Part shown: positions 9,172 to 19,791 of the stretch, piece after piece | Position numbering within the stretch: the first letter of the stretch is position 1 | How the letters are laid out: every line of letters starts with the position of its first letter | From: Hespellia stercorisuis DSM 15480 | Lineage (GTDB): Bacteria; Bacillota; Clostridia; Lachnospirales; Lachnospiraceae | Length of the DNA stretch: 64,000 nucleotides | Direction of reading: 5' to 3' | Assembly (NCBI RefSeq): GCF_900142165.1 | Contig: NZ_FQZY01000008.1 | Coordinates: forward strand, 62,001 to 126,000 | Notes under the pieces: generated by a model | Databases searched by the model: none | Told to the model about the DNA's origin: nothing | What the model saw: only the letters and a program-made list of their open reading frames with translations | Translations under genes and position numbers: made by a program

Positions 9172-10614
9172 ATGGCAAAGGAAAAGAAATTGGTTGAGTC
9201 CATTACATCCAGGGACGAAGACTTCGCACAATGGTATACGGATGTTGTGCGGGAGGCAAAGCTGTGCGATTATTCAGGGGTGAAGGGATGCCTGAACTAT
9301 CTGCCGAACGGATATGCAATCTGGGAGAATATCCAGGCAGATCTGGATAAGAGATTTAAAGAGACGGGAGTGGAGAATGTGTATCTTCCGGTTTTGATTC
9401 CGGAGTCTCTTCTGCAGAAAGAAAAGGATCATATCGAAGGCTTTGCACCAGAGGTGGCATGGGTGACCCACGGTGGGTTAGAACCGCTTCAGGAGCGCTT
9501 CTGTGTCCGCCCGACTTCTGAGACCTTGTTCTGTGATCACTGGAGCAAGACGGTTCAGTCTTACCGCGATCTGCCGAAGGTATGGAACCAGTGGTGCTCT
9601 GTGCTGCGGTGGGAGAAGACGACGAGACCGTTCCTGCGTTCCAGAGAATTTTTGTGGCAGGAAGGCCATACGATTCACGCAACATACGAGGAGGCTGAGC
9701 AGAGAACGGTCATGATGCTGAATGTTTATAAGGATTTCGTGCAGAATGATCTGGCAATTCCACTGGTGACCGGACGCAAGACGGAGAGCGAGAAGTTTGC
9801 AGGTGCACAGGACACGTACACAATTGAGGCATTGATGCATGATGGAAAAGCATTACAGTCTGGAACAAGCCACTTCTTTGGCAAGACATTTGCGGATGCG
9901 TTCGATATCAAATATTCAGACAAGAACAACGAGCTTCACAGCGTGTACGAGACTTCCTGGGGAGTGTCCACGCGTATTATCGGCGCTATTATCATGGTCC
10001 ACGGAGATGACAGCGGTCTGGTGCTGCCACCGAGAATCGCACCGGTGCAGACCAGAGTGATCCCGATCGCACAGCACAAGGAAGGCGTGCTGGAGAAGGC
10101 AAATGAACTGATGAACAGCCTGAAGGCAGCAGGATACCGCGTGAAGATCGATGATACAGACAAGAGTCCTGGATGGAAGTTCAGTGAGCAGGAGATGCTG
10201 GGAATCCCGACCCGTATCGAGATCGGGCCGAAGGATATCGAGAACAATCAGGTGGTGGTTGTCCGACGCGACACCCGTGAGAAGATCGTAGTATCCATGG
10301 ACGAGATTGAGACAAAGCTTTCTGAGATTCTGGAGAAGATTCAGAAGGATATGTTCGACAGAGCGAAAACATTTTTGGATTCACACATTACTTCGGCAGT
10401 CACAATGGACGAGATGAATGAGAAGTTCAATGAGAATAAGGGATTCATCAAGGCGATGTGGTGCGGTGAGGAAACCTGCGAGGAAGAAATCAAGGCAGCC
10501 ACGGGCGGAGCGACGTCACGCTGCATCCCGGAGGAACAGGAATGTCTGTCTGACAAATGCATATTCTGTGGAAAGCCTGCGAAACATATGGTGTACTGGG
10601 GAAAAGCATACTAA
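9172..10614 (+). CDS. proS: Prolyl-tRNA synthetase, archaeal/eukaryotic-type
   Basis: Charges tRNA-Pro with proline. About 480 residues, lacking the editing insertion of the bacterial-type enzyme. Class II motifs are visible: motif 1 region [18 protein letters not shown], motif 2 [14 protein letters not shown], and motif 3 with [13 protein letters not shown] belonging to the anticodon domain. A C-terminal cysteine-containing zinc-like domain (CGEETC...CIFCGKPA) ends the protein, as in this type. I place the start at ATG 9172 ([11 protein letters not shown]), which has AAAGGAG eight bases upstream. The in-frame ATG at 9151 lacks a site and would itself contain that ribosome site. No T-box was found upstream. 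Confidence 0.93.
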   Translation: MAKEKKLVESITSRDEDFAQWYTDVVREAKLCDYSGVKGCLNYLPNGYAIWENIQADLDKRFKETGVENVYLPVLIPESLLQKEKDHIEGFAPEVAWVTHGGLEPLQERFCVRPTSETLFCDHWSKTVQSYRDLPKVWNQWCSVLRWEKTTRPFLRSREFLWQEGHTIHATYEEAEQRTVMMLNVYKDFVQNDLAIPLVTGRKTESEKFAGAQDTYTIEALMHDGKALQSGTSHFFGKTFADAFDIKYSDKNNELHSVYETSWGVSTRIIGAIIMVHGDDSGLVLPPRIAPVQTRVIPIAQHKEGVLEKANELMNSLKAAGYRVKIDDTDKSPGWKFSEQEMLGIPTRIEIGPKDIENNQVVVVRRDTREKIVVSMDEIETKLSEILEKIQKDMFDRAKTFLDSHITSAVTMDEMNEKFNENKGFIKAMWCGEETCEEEIKAATGGATSRCIPEEQECLSDKCIFCGKPAKHMVYWGKAY

Positions 10615-10641
10615 AATGTTCAATTTTATTAAAAACTTTGT

Positions 10642-10682
10642 AAAGTCAAGGGAAAATCACGGTTTTTCCCTTGACTTTTTCT
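10642..10682 (+). terminator. Intrinsic terminator after proS
   Basis: AAAGTCAAGGGAAAA pairs with TTTTTCCCTTGACTTT around a short loop, followed by T residues. The descending arm contains the -35 box of the rpsL promoter. Confidence 0.85.
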
Positions 10683-10699
10683 ACACAAGGTAATACAAT
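10671..10699 (+). promoter_or_regulatory. Promoter of the str operon
   Basis: -35 TTGACT (10671-10676), 17-base spacer, -10 TACAAT (10694-10699). The -35 lies inside the 3' arm of the proS terminator. Expected start is near 10706. Confidence 0.65.
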
Positions 10700-10705
10700 A
10701 TTCTA

Positions 10706-10783
10706 GCGTGCACAAAAAGCATATTTATTTTGTGCGCGCATGTAAAGAAATTTACAAACTGCAACCACCTTGCAAAAGCAAGG
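10706..10783 (+). promoter_or_regulatory. Structured rpsL leader with three hairpins
   Basis: Three consecutive hairpins are visible. GCGTGCACAAAA pairs with TTTTGTGCGCGC (10706-10739) and would start at the transcript's 5' end. TGTAAA/TTTACA with a GAAA loop covers 10741-10756. CCTTGC/GCAAGG with an AAAA loop covers 10768-10783. The rpsL ribosome site follows. Confidence 0.55.
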
Positions 10784-10809
10784 GAGAAAAATCATAGGAG
10801 GTGAAAAAA

Positions 10810-11229
10810 ATGCCAACATTTAACCAATTAGTTAGAAAAGGACGTCAGACTTCTGTAAAGAAATCTACAGCACCAGCTCTTCAAAAAGGATTTAACTCTC
10901 TGAAGAAAAAGTCTACAGATATCTCTGCACCACAGAAACGTGGAGTATGTACAGCAGTTAAGACAGCTACACCTAAAAAGCCTAACTCAGCACTTCGTAA
11001 GATTGCCAGAGTTCGTCTTTCTAACGGTATCGAGGTAACAAGTTATATCCCAGGAGAAGGTCACAACCTTCAGGAACATAGTGTTGTTCTTATCCGTGGA
11101 GGAAGAATCAAGGATTTACCAGGTACAAGATATCATATCGTTAGAGGTACATTAGATACAGCAGGTGTTGCTAAGAGAAGACAGGCTCGTTCTAAGTACG
11201 GCGCTAAGAGACCAAAAGACGCTAAATAA
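10810..11229 (+). CDS. rpsL: 30S ribosomal protein S12
   Basis: Core decoding-centre protein of the small subunit and the classic streptomycin target. About 139 residues. It begins [19 protein letters not shown], with the family core [20 protein letters not shown] and [18 protein letters not shown]. The lysine of [13 protein letters not shown], where resistance changes arise in other bacteria, is unmodified. The start is ATG 10810 with AGGAGGTG six bases upstream; the GTG at 10801 overlaps that site and is rejected. It is the first gene of rpsL-rpsG-fusA-tuf. Gene order puts proS, not rpoBC, directly upstream. Confidence 0.97.
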   Translation: MPTFNQLVRKGRQTSVKKSTAPALQKGFNSLKKKSTDISAPQKRGVCTAVKTATPKKPNSALRKIARVRLSNGIEVTSYIPGEGHNLQEHSVVLIRGGRIKDLPGTRYHIVRGTLDTAGVAKRRQARSKYGAKRPKDAK

Positions 11230-11333
11230 AGCTGGAGCACTAGTGAACGCGAGCGTAAGCGAAGTGTGAACTTAGTACGAAGCTTGTTCTTCGGAACTTA
11301 GCGAGGTGCTATCGAGCTTAGTCTCGAAGAACT
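11227..11333 (+). repeat. Intergenic repeat element, copy 1 (after rpsL)
   Basis: 107 bases beginning at the rpsL TAA and about 88% identical by hand count to the copy at 12000-12107. A 33-base block (11267-11299) is identical in both. GTTCTTCG (11286-11293) is fully complementary to CGAAGAAC (11325-11332), and a shorter CGAAG/CTTCG hairpin competes for the same bases. Confidence 0.8.
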
Positions 11334-11999
<666 letters not shown>

Positions 12000-12002
<3 letters not shown>

Positions 12003-12107
12003 AGCTAGAGCACTTAGAGAATGCGAGCGCAAGCGAAGCATGAACTTAGTACGAAGCTTGTTCTTCGGAACTTGGCGAGGTTTTAGCGAACTTAGTCTCG
12101 AAGAACT
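12000..12107 (+). repeat. Intergenic repeat element, copy 2 (after rpsG)
   Basis: 108 bases starting at the rpsG TAA and matching copy 1 at 11227. The complementary pair GTTCTTCG (12060-12067) and CGAAGAAC (12099-12106) is kept exactly. The element ends just before the fusA ribosome site. Confidence 0.8.
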
Positions 12108-12132
12108 ACAATTATATTAGGAGGAAAAGATC

Positions 12133-14244
12133 TTGGCTGGAAGAGAATATCCATTAGAGAGAACCAGAAATATCGGTATCATGGCTCATATTGATGCAGG
12201 AAAGACAACGCTTACAGAGCGTATTCTTTACTATACCGGTGTTAACTATAAGATTGGTGATACTCATGAAGGTACTGCTACCATGGACTGGATGGAGCAG
12301 GAACAGGAAAGAGGTATCACAATTACTTCGGCAGCTACTACATGTCACTGGACATTACAGGATCATAATAAAGCCAAAGACGGAGCTCTCGAGCATCGTA
12401 TCAACATTATTGATACACCGGGACACGTTGACTTTACAGTAGAGGTTGAACGTTCACTTCGTGTACTCGATGGAGCTGTAGGTGTTTTCTGTGCAAAGGG
12501 TGGCGTTGAGCCACAGTCAGAGAATGTATGGCGCCAGGCGGACACATACAACGTACCTAGAATGGCATTCATCAACAAGATGGATATCCTGGGTGCAGAT
12601 TTTTACGGAGCTGTTGAGCAGATTAAGACAAGACTCGGTAAGAATGCAATTTGTCTTCAGCTGCCAATCGGCAAAGAAGATGATTTCAAAGGAATCATTG
12701 ACCTGATGGAAATGGAAGCCTACATCTATAATGATGAGAAGGGCGAGGACGTTTCGATCACAGAGATTCCGGATGATATGAAAGACGACGCAGAGCTTTA
12801 CCACACAGAACTGGTAGAGAAAATCTGTGAGTTAGATGACGATCTGATGATGGAATACCTGGAAGGCGATGAGCCGTCAGTTGACGCACTCAAAGTTGTA
12901 CTGCGCAAAGCTACATGTGAGTGTACAGCAGTACCTGTATGCTGTGGTACAGCGTACAGAAACAAAGGTGTTCAGAAATTATTGGATGCAGTTCTTGAAT
13001 ATATGCCAGCTCCAACAGATATCCCGGCTATTGAGGGTGTGGATGAAGATGGAAACGAAGTTGTGAGACATTCATCAGACGATGAACCTTTCTCAGCTCT
13101 GGCATTCAAGATTATGACAGACCCGTTCGTAGGTAAGCTGGCTTACTTCAGAGTTTACTCTGGATCAGTAAATGCAGGTTCTTATGTACTGAATGCGACA
13201 AAGAATAAAAAAGAGCGTGTCGGACGTATCTTACAGATGCACGCGAATAAGCGAGAAGAGCTTGACAAAGTATATGCTGGAGACATTGCTGCAGCTATCG
13301 GTTTCAAGAATACCACAACAGGTGATACCATCTGTGATGAAAAGGCTCCGGTTATCTTAGAGTCTATGGAATTCCCAGAACCAGTTATCGAGCTTGCTAT
13401 CGAGCCTAAGACAAAAGCATCCCAGGGAAAACTTGGAGAGTCTCTTGCAAAACTTGCAGAAGAGGATCCGACCTTCCGTGCGCATACAGATCAGGAGACT
13501 GGTCAGACAATCATCGCCGGTATGGGTGAGCTTCATCTGGAAATCATCGTAGACAGACTTCTGCGTGAGTTCAAGGTAGAGGCAAACGTTGGTGCTCCTC
13601 AGGTTGCATATAAAGAATCCTTCACAAAACCGGTTGACGTTGACAGCAAGTATGCAAAACAGTCCGGTGGACGTGGACAGTACGGACACTGTAAAGTTCA
13701 GTTTGAGCCAATGGATGTCAATGGTGAAGAGACATACATCTTCGAATCCAAAGTTGTTGGTGGATCTATTCCGAAGGAATACATTCCAGCAGTCGGCGAA
13801 GGTATCGAAGAGGCAATGCAGTCAGGTATCCTCGGCGGATTCCCGGTTGTCGGCGTAAAAGCGATTGTATATGACGGATCATACCATGAAGTCGATTCCA
13901 ATGAGATGGCGTTCCACATTGCTGGATCATTAGCATTTAAAGATGCTATGAAGAAGGCATCTCCGGCACTTCTTGAGCCAATCATGAAGGTTGAAGTAAC
14001 AATGCCTGAGGAATACATGGGAGATATCATCGGTGATATCAACTCACGTCGTGGACGTATTGAAGGTATGGATGACCTTGGCGGCGGTAAGATCGTAAGA
14101 GCTTTCGTTCCATTGTCTGAGATGTTCGGATACTCAACAGACTTGCGTTCCAAGACACAGGGCCGTGGAAACTACTCAATGTTCTTCGAGAGTTACGAGC
14201 AGGTACCGAAGTCAGTTCAGGAGAAGGTATTGTCAAGTAAATAA
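12133..14244 (+). CDS. fusA: Elongation factor G
   Basis: Translocation GTPase, 703 residues. G1 is AHIDAGKTT near residue 20, the switch region is [13 protein letters not shown]3 is DTPGHVDFT and G4 is NKMD. Domain II begins near [20 protein letters not shown]. Domain IV contains [11 protein letters not shown], and domain V contains [19 protein letters not shown]. All are typical. The start codon is TTG at 12133 with AGGAGGAAAAGA upstream; the expected [13 protein letters not shown] follows. Third gene of the str operon. Confidence 0.97.
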   Translation: MAGREYPLERTRNIGIMAHIDAGKTTLTERILYYTGVNYKIGDTHEGTATMDWMEQEQERGITITSAATTCHWTLQDHNKAKDGALEHRINIIDTPGHVDFTVEVERSLRVLDGAVGVFCAKGGVEPQSENVWRQADTYNVPRMAFINKMDILGADFYGAVEQIKTRLGKNAICLQLPIGKEDDFKGIIDLMEMEAYIYNDEKGEDVSITEIPDDMKDDAELYHTELVEKICELDDDLMMEYLEGDEPSVDALKVVLRKATCECTAVPVCCGTAYRNKGVQKLLDAVLEYMPAPTDIPAIEGVDEDGNEVVRHSSDDEPFSALAFKIMTDPFVGKLAYFRVYSGSVNAGSYVLNATKNKKERVGRILQMHANKREELDKVYAGDIAAAIGFKNTTTGDTICDEKAPVILESMEFPEPVIELAIEPKTKASQGKLGESLAKLAEEDPTFRAHTDQETGQTIIAGMGELHLEIIVDRLLREFKVEANVGAPQVAYKESFTKPVDVDSKYAKQSGGRGQYGHCKVQFEPMDVNGEETYIFESKVVGGSIPKEYIPAVGEGIEEAMQSGILGGFPVVGVKAIVYDGSYHEVDSNEMAFHIAGSLAFKDAMKKASPALLEPIMKVEVTMPEEYMGDIIGDINSRRGRIEGMDDLGGGKIVRAFVPLSEMFGYSTDLRSKTQGRGNYSMFFESYEQVPKSVQEKVLSSK

Positions 14245-14293
14245 GCTTAATCGATAGAAATATTGATTTCGTGAATAAATTTTATAAAAATGC

Positions 14294-14334
14294 TTGAAAA
14301 TCGCTATGATATGAAATATAATCAATCATAGCGA
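14294..14334 (+). promoter_or_regulatory. tuf promoter with a palindrome around the -10
   Basis: -35 TTGAAA (14294-14299), 17-base spacer, -10 TATAAT (14317-14322). TCGCTATGAT (14301-14310) and ATCATAGCGA (14325-14334) form a perfect 10-base inverted repeat enclosing the -10. Confidence 0.65.
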
Positions 14335-14393
14335 GTAAAAGCAGAAACCAGTAAAATAGCCCCAAGTGGGCGATAATAAGGAGGATATTCAAA

Positions 14394-15587
14394 ATGGCAA
14401 AAGCTAAATTTGAAAGAACAAAACCACATGCTAATATTGGTACAATTGGTCACGTTGACCACGGTAAAACAACTTTAACAGCAGCTATTACAAAAACTCT
14501 TTCACAGAGAGTCTCTGGAAACGCAGCTGTTGATTTTGAAAACATTGATAAAGCTCCAGAGGAAAGAGAGCGTGGTATCACAATCTCTACAGCTCACGTT
14601 GAGTATGAGACAGACAAACGTCACTACGCACACGTTGACTGCCCAGGACATGCCGATTATGTAAAGAACATGATCACAGGTGCTGCACAGATGGACGGAG
14701 CTATCCTTGTAGTAGCAGCTACTGACGGTGTTATGGCTCAGACAAAAGAGCATATCTTACTTTCTCGTCAGGTAGGTGTACCTTACATCGTAGTATTCAT
14801 GAACAAATGTGACATGGTAGACGATGAAGAGTTACTTGAATTAGTAGAGATGGAGATCCGTGAACTCCTTGACGAATATGAGTTCCCAGGCGATGATACA
14901 CCAATCATCCAGGGATCAGCTCTGAAAGCTCTTGAAGATCCTTCAGGAGAGTGGGGAGACAAGATCATGGAACTTATGGATGCTGTAGACAGCTGGATTC
15001 CAGACCCACAGCGTGCAACAGATCAGCCATTCCTTATGCCAATAGAGGACGTATTCACAATCACAGGTCGTGGTACAGTTGCTACAGGCCGTGTTGAGCG
15101 TGGTACTTTGAAACTGAATGAAGAAGTAGAAATCATCGGTATCAAAGAGGAAATTCAGAAAACAGTTGTAACAGGTATCGAGATGTTCCGTAAACTTCTT
15201 GATCAGGCTGAAGCTGGAGATAACATCGGAGCACTCCTTCGTGGTATCCAGAGAACAGACATCGAAAGAGGTCAGGTTCTTGTTAAACCAGGTTCTGTAA
15301 CATGCCACAAGAAATTTACAGCTCAGGTTTACGTACTGACAAAAGACGAGGGTGGACGTCATACACCATTCTTCAACAACTACAGACCACAGTTCTACTT
15401 CAGAACAACTGACGTTACAGGTGTTTGTAACTTAGCTGATGGCGTAGAGATGTGTATGCCTGGAGATAACATCGAAATGACAATCGAACTGATTCATCCA
15501 GTAGCTATGGAGCAGGGTCTTACATTCGCTATCCGTGAAGGTGGACGTACTGTAGGTTCAGGTAAGGTTGCTACAATCATCGAATAA
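14394..15587 (+). CDS. tuf: Elongation factor Tu
   Basis: Delivers aminoacyl-tRNA to the ribosome; 397 residues. G1 is GHVDHGKTT, the switch I region is [12 protein letters not shown]3 is DCPGHADY and G4 is NKCD. The domain II/III junction [16 protein letters not shown] and the C-terminal [15 protein letters not shown] are standard. GGAGGATATTCAAA precedes the ATG. It has its own promoter inside the fusA-tuf gap as well as possible read-through from the str operon. Confidence 0.97.
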   Translation: MAKAKFERTKPHANIGTIGHVDHGKTTLTAAITKTLSQRVSGNAAVDFENIDKAPEERERGITISTAHVEYETDKRHYAHVDCPGHADYVKNMITGAAQMDGAILVVAATDGVMAQTKEHILLSRQVGVPYIVVFMNKCDMVDDEELLELVEMEIRELLDEYEFPGDDTPIIQGSALKALEDPSGEWGDKIMELMDAVDSWIPDPQRATDQPFLMPIEDVFTITGRGTVATGRVERGTLKLNEEVEIIGIKEEIQKTVVTGIEMFRKLLDQAEAGDNIGALLRGIQRTDIERGQVLVKPGSVTCHKKFTAQVYVLTKDEGGRHTPFFNNYRPQFYFRTTDVTGVCNLADGVEMCMPGDNIEMTIELIHPVAMEQGLTFAIREGGRTVGSGKVATIIE

Positions 15588-15622
15588 TTAAATAGTTGTT
15601 ATCATAATAGTATAAAGAATTT

Positions 15623-15653
15623 CCCCAGAGACTTCGGTTTCTGGGGTTTTTTT
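15623..15653 (+). terminator. Intrinsic terminator after tuf
   Basis: CCCCAGA (15623-15629) pairs with TCTGGGG (15640-15646) and is followed by seven T residues. Confidence 0.9.
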
Positions 15654-15729
15654 GATATCGGAAAACGAAAAGGATTGACGATAACTTGCCGAGTTTGAGC
15701 GAAAAGAAAATTCTGGTTCTAAGTGATCT

Positions 15730-16005
15730 GTTATTATGCTCGGGCAAATATCTGGTCCGGGCTAGACAATCATAAATCCATAGGAAAATACATCTATGAG
15801 AGTATATCAGGATATAGCAGATGATAAAGAAATCTGTCTGCCTAACTTTGGACAGGAAATTCTTCATCATGTTCATGGGTATGATGTGGCACAGGTGTTC
15901 TTTCAAGCGATTACACACCGAAATCAGGCATTGGGCGAGACTTTTGACGCAGAAGTGGAACATTCAGTATCGAAAAAGAAAAACGACTTGAAGAAGTTGC
16001 TCTGA
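15730..16005 (+). pseudogene. Decayed NAD-dependent epimerase/dehydratase fragment
   Basis: An open frame from 15796 gives a 69-residue peptide. Its LPNFGQEILHHVHGYDVAQV and FFQAITHRNQALGE segments resemble the C-terminal half of SDR-type NAD-dependent epimerases. Reading the same frame back to 15730 gives VIMLGQISGPG, TAG (15763-15765), TIINP, TAG (15781-15783), ENTSMRVYQDIADD. The family recalled here usually has Trp after GPG, and Trp is plausible after INP, so the stops look like TGG-to-TAG changes. No start or N-terminal NAD-binding part is present, and the 3' end runs into Lys-rich noise. I consider it a remnant. Confidence 0.55.
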
Positions 16006-16010
16006 ACGGA

Positions 16011-16046
16011 TAATGGAGTGGGATTGTTGAAGTCCCGCTCCATTAT
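16011..16046. terminator. Hairpin between convergent units
   Basis: TAATGGAG-t-GGGA pairs with TCCC-g-CTCCATTA. There is no clear T-run on either side, so terminator function is only possible. Confidence 0.4.
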
Positions 16047-16195
16047 TGCATTTAAAGAAAACAGAGTTATAGTATATTACAAATAAGTTTTTAAATAATA
16101 GTATACGTTATAATGATTTTATAGTGCAGGCTAGAAAAAAATATGGGCAGAAAATGGTGCCAGCAGACCGTAACATTAAGTAAATTCTGCCGCAG

Positions 16196-16843
16196 TTACT
16201 GTAGATCTTCCAGATTGATTCCCTTGGGCCGTTCCATATGAAGCATAGTGACCTCATAGATATCTTTAACATTACCGGTTTTCATGCTTTCCAGAATAGC
16301 GAGATGCTCGGTATAGGTTTCTTCCATACGATTCTCGTGAGCGAGAGAGGACATGGCGAGGCGTTTCATTCGATACAGGAAGAGTTGAAAATTATTGGTG
16401 AACAGAGCATTTTCCATATAGTCAATAATTAAAGTGTGAAAATCAAAGTCGTACTCACAAAATTCTTCAATGGAATGCGAGGTGTCCATGATAACTTTGA
16501 GTTTTACCATAATAGATTCCAGCTTGAGGAATAAAAGGTGTGCTTTGCTCGTATTATATTCTTTGCTGATCTGGAGTGTGCAGTAAGCCTCCAAAGCAGA
16601 ACGGAATTGAAAAATTTCATGAATATCAGTCTCGGTCAGTCTGTGTAGTTGAAATCCCTTGCTTGGAATGATATCAATAAAGCCTTCCTGAACGAGACGA
16701 TGAATGGCATCCCGGCATGGAGTGCGTGATATGCCAATTTCCTTTGCAATTTTGGTCTCAGAATAAATCTCGTTATATGACAGCTGATTAGAAGCGATCA
16801 TCTGTTTGAGGTGTTCGTAAGCTTGTTCGTTTAGCGGTTGCAT
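16196..16843 (-). CDS. GntR-family (FCD) transcriptional regulator
   Basis: A 215-residue one-component regulator. An N-terminal winged helix (residues ~5-70: SYNEIYSETKIAKEIGISRT, DAIHRLVQEGFIDIIPSKGF) is followed by an all-helical FCD effector domain (IFQFRSALEAYCTLQI..., a DFHTLI motif near residue 130 and HLAILESM). The start is ATG 16843 with GAGGGGG four bases upstream; the longer in-frame start at 16897 has no site. It is divergent from the threonate-type dehydrogenase gene. Its candidate operator is the CCGGTATACCGG palindrome at 17186 and 19855. FCD regulators usually respond to sugar acids or carboxylates, which fits. Confidence 0.88.
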   Translation of the reverse strand: MQPLNEQAYEHLKQMIASNQLSYNEIYSETKIAKEIGISRTPCRDAIHRLVQEGFIDIIPSKGFQLHRLTETDIHEIFQFRSALEAYCTLQISKEYNTSKAHLLFLKLESIMVKLKVIMDTSHSIEEFCEYDFDFHTLIIDYMENALFTNNFQLFLYRMKRLAMSSLAHENRMEETYTEHLAILESMKTGNVKDIYEVTMLHMERPKGINLEDLQ

Positions 16844-17307
16844 AAATCCCCCTCGATTCTGTGTTTCAAATATTATGAAAACTGTGCGGAAAGCCACAAT
16901 AATCTTAAAATATTTGTAAGATGTCTTGTTTGAGCTTTTTAATGTTTGGTGGGCTCGATGATCATGTATTTGGGCTACAAGTATGAATATATGATTTTGC
17001 GCCTCATATGGTATATCAACATAAAATAATAATACCTTATTTTACCATCGTGGTCAATGAAGAGTAGTGGCGATTATGTGAATGATTCACAATACACATT
17101 AAAATGTGAAGAGGAATGTTGTAAAATGTACCAATATAAAAGCTTTTTTATTGTGCAAAAGAGCAGAAAGCAAAAAAAATATTGACCGGTATACCGGAAT
17201 GAGGTAGAGTGTAATAGTAATTGAAAATAATTGGAACTAAACAAGAAATCTGCAGTAACTATCGAGTGAAGATTATCATAGAGTATAGAGCAGAAGGAGA
17301 AGGAGAT
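16844..17307. promoter_or_regulatory. GntR / threonate operon control region with palindromic operator
   Basis: A 464-base gap with no gene. A perfect 12-base palindrome CCGGTATACCGG lies at 17186-17197. It overlaps a plus-strand -35 TTGACC (17182-17187) that is 17 bases from TAGAGT (17205-17210). A repressor bound here would block RNA polymerase. AGAAGGAGAAGGAG precedes the ATG at 17308. The AT-rich left part shows nothing else I can name. Confidence 0.55.
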
Positions 17308-18240
17308 ATGAGTAAAATAGGGTTTATTGGATTGGGGATTATGGGAAAACCGATGGCGAAACATTTGATCGGTGAGCAAGTTAAGCTGATGGTAAATGAT
17401 ATCAATCAGAGCGCTGTAAAAGAGCTTACGGCTATGGGAGCCGCGCAGTCAGGGTATAGAGAAATCGGTGCGCTCTGCGACATTATTTTTCTGATACTTC
17501 CCAATGGTTCGATAGTTCAGGAGGTTCTCTTTGGGGAAAATGGAGTGATGACAGAGGTGAGACCTGGGACAATTATATGCGATATGAGCTCTGTTACTCC
17601 GGTAGAATCAAAATTCTGTTATGAAAAATGCGCAGAAAAGAACGTCGGTTTTTTGGATGCTCCGGTGAGCGGAGGTGAACCGGGAGCTGTCAACGGAACG
17701 CTTGCATTCATGGCTGGTGGTGATCAGAAAGACTTTGAGGCATTGAATCCATATTTTGACATTATGGGATCATCGGCTCTTCTGATCGGAGAGCCCGGGA
17801 GCGGCAGTGTGACGAAGCTTGCCAATCAGATTATTGTGAACAATACCATTGCCGTGGTATCGGAGGCATTTGTCCTCGCAGTGAAGGCGGGGGCAGATCC
17901 GGCCAGGGTGTATGAGGCAATCCGCGGAGGGCTTGCGGGAAGTGCCGTTCTGGATGCAAAGATTCCGATGATCATGGAACGCAATTTCACACCCGGAGGA
18001 AAGATATCAATCAATCATAAAGATATCAAAAATGTGGTAAATACGGCTCATGAGATCGATGTTCCGATTCCGTTTACCGCCCAGCTCTTTGAGATTATGC
18101 AGGCATTGAAGGTGGGAGGACACATGGATGAGGATCACGGTGGTATTGTACAGTATTTCGAGCAGCTGGCGGGTGTTACAGTCGAAAAAGAAAAAATAAC
18201 CAGTGAAGACTTTGGAGGGCAAAATGGCAGTTCACATTGA
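17308..18240 (+). CDS. Threonate-type 2-hydroxyacid dehydrogenase (GarR/LtnD/3-hydroxyisobutyrate dehydrogenase family)
   Basis: A 310-residue NAD(P)-dependent beta-hydroxyacid dehydrogenase. N-terminal Rossmann motif GFIGLGIMGKPMAKHL; substrate-binding DAPVSGGEPGA near residue 120; catalytic lysine in GSGSVTKLANQIIVNN near residue 170. It could be tartronate semialdehyde reductase or L-threonate dehydrogenase. Its 17-base overlap with a four-carbon acid sugar kinase favours threonate/erythronate oxidation to 2-oxo-tetronate. The start ATG 17308 has AGAAGGAGA upstream; the ORF's earlier start lacks a site. A GntR-type palindrome controls the unit. Confidence 0.85.
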   Translation: MSKIGFIGLGIMGKPMAKHLIGEQVKLMVNDINQSAVKELTAMGAAQSGYREIGALCDIIFLILPNGSIVQEVLFGENGVMTEVRPGTIICDMSSVTPVESKFCYEKCAEKNVGFLDAPVSGGEPGAVNGTLAFMAGGDQKDFEALNPYFDIMGSSALLIGEPGSGSVTKLANQIIVNNTIAVVSEAFVLAVKAGADPARVYEAIRGGLAGSAVLDAKIPMIMERNFTPGGKISINHKDIKNVVNTAHEIDVPIPFTAQLFEIMQALKVGGHMDEDHGGIVQYFEQLAGVTVEKEKITSEDFGGQNGSSH

Positions 18241-19642
18241 TGTTTTAGAGAAGTATGAACCAATAGAAGAAAATCAGGTAGATTTGATGCTGCAAAAGGA
18301 GATAGACGCGAATAACAAAAAAATAATCGTTCTGGATGATGACCCCACTGGTGTACAGACGGTGCATGATATCACTGTCTATACAGACTGGTCAAAAGAA
18401 AGCATCCGAATGGGATTTGAAGAAAAAAACAAACTGTTCTACATTCTGACAAATTCCAGGGGATTTACGGTGGAGCAGACGACGAGGGCACACAATGAAA
18501 TCGCACAGGTGATCGACAAGGTAGCCCGCGAGACCGGAAAAGAATATATTATCATGAGCAGAAGTGATTCTACATTGCGCGGCCATTATCCTCTGGAAAC
18601 GGAGATACTCCGGACTGTCGCAGAGAAAAATTCAGGCAGCAGGATTGACGGGGAGATCATGTGCCCGTTTTTCAAAGAAGGAGGGCGCTATACCATTGAT
18701 GACATTCATTATGTAAAGGATGGAGCACTTCTTGTTCCGGCGGCGGAGACAGAGTTCGCAAAGGACAGGACCTTTGGGTATAAATCTTCGGATCTGAAGC
18801 AGTATGTGGAGGAAAAGACCGGTGGGATGTTCAAAGCGGAGAATGTAACAAGTATCGCATTGACGGATCTTCGAAACGTAGATATTGACAAAATCACAGA
18901 ACAGCTTATGGTTGTGGAGGATTTCAACAAAGTAATCGTAAACGCAATTGATTACGCGGATATCAAAGTGTTCTGCATTGCATTATACCGTGCGATGGCA
19001 GCAGGAAAGAAATTTATGTTTCGAACAGCGGCGGCCCTTGTCAAAGTGATCGGCGGAGTTACGGATCAGCCGCTGCTCACAAGGGAACAGATGATTGTGC
19101 GGGAGACGGAAAACGGCGGTATTGTCGTAGTAGGATCTCATACTCAGAAGACGACAAGCCAGTTGGAAGCATTGAGAAAACTGCCGAATTTAGAGTTCAT
19201 TGAGTTCAACTCAGATCTGGTGCTGGACGACTCGAGATTCACGCAGGAAATAGACCGTGTTCTCGAAAAAGAGGAGCACTGCATAAAAGAAGGAAAAACA
19301 GCTGTTGTTTATACCAGACGCACACTTCTGGCCGTGGAAAATGATACGAAAGAAAGTGCACTTGTCCGATCGGTAAAAATATCGGACGCAGTCCAGTCTC
19401 TGGTCGGAAGACTGCGTGTTGTCCCGAGCTTTGTGATTGCCAAAGGTGGGATTACATCGAGCGATATCGGGACCAAAGCACTGGCGGTCAGAAAAGCAAA
19501 TGTGCTGGGCCAGATCAGGCCGGGGATTCCTGTATGGCAGACAGGGGCGGAAAGTAAATATCCAATGACGCCATATGTAATATTTCCTGGAAATGTAGGG
19601 ACCGCATCAACCTTGAAAGAAGCGGTGGAAGTATTACTGTGA
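18224..19642 (+). CDS. Four-carbon acid sugar kinase (OtnK/LtnK family)
   Basis: A 472-residue kinase of the family first called DUF1537, which phosphorylates 3-oxo-tetronate at C4 using ATP. The N-terminal domain carries IIVLDDDPTGVQTVHDITVY near residue 35 and SRSDSTLRGHYPLETE near residue 115. The C-terminal nucleotide domain has VVVGSHTQKTTSQL, AKGGITSSDIGTKAL and FPGNVGTASTLKEAVE. The start ATG 18224 with TGGAGGGC upstream overlaps the dehydrogenase end. The published pathway then needs an isomerase and a class II aldolase-type decarboxylase; neither is in the window. Confidence 0.85.
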   Translation: MAVHIDVLEKYEPIEENQVDLMLQKEIDANNKKIIVLDDDPTGVQTVHDITVYTDWSKESIRMGFEEKNKLFYILTNSRGFTVEQTTRAHNEIAQVIDKVARETGKEYIIMSRSDSTLRGHYPLETEILRTVAEKNSGSRIDGEIMCPFFKEGGRYTIDDIHYVKDGALLVPAAETEFAKDRTFGYKSSDLKQYVEEKTGGMFKAENVTSIALTDLRNVDIDKITEQLMVVEDFNKVIVNAIDYADIKVFCIALYRAMAAGKKFMFRTAAALVKVIGGVTDQPLLTREQMIVRETENGGIVVVGSHTQKTTSQLEALRKLPNLEFIEFNSDLVLDDSRFTQEIDRVLEKEEHCIKEGKTAVVYTRRTLLAVENDTKESALVRSVKISDAVQSLVGRLRVVPSFVIAKGGITSSDIGTKALAVRKANVLGQIRPGIPVWQTGAESKYPMTPYVIFPGNVGTASTLKEAVEVLL

Positions 19643-19653
19643 TGAAAGAAAAG

Positions 19654-19685
19654 AAAAACTGACTTTGAATTGTCAGTTTTTCTTA
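19654..19685 (+). terminator. Intrinsic terminator after the acid sugar kinase
   Basis: AAAAACTGAC (19654-19663) pairs with GTCAGTTTTT (19672-19681) around an 8-base loop and is followed by C and more T residues. Confidence 0.85.
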
Positions 19686-19791
19686 TTTTTTTGAAAAAAT
19701 ATAAAAAATTGGTTATAAAATAACAATATAAGTTAAAAAAATAGCAAACTCGAAAAAATGCACAAAAAAATATTTAAAACTTTGGATACTT

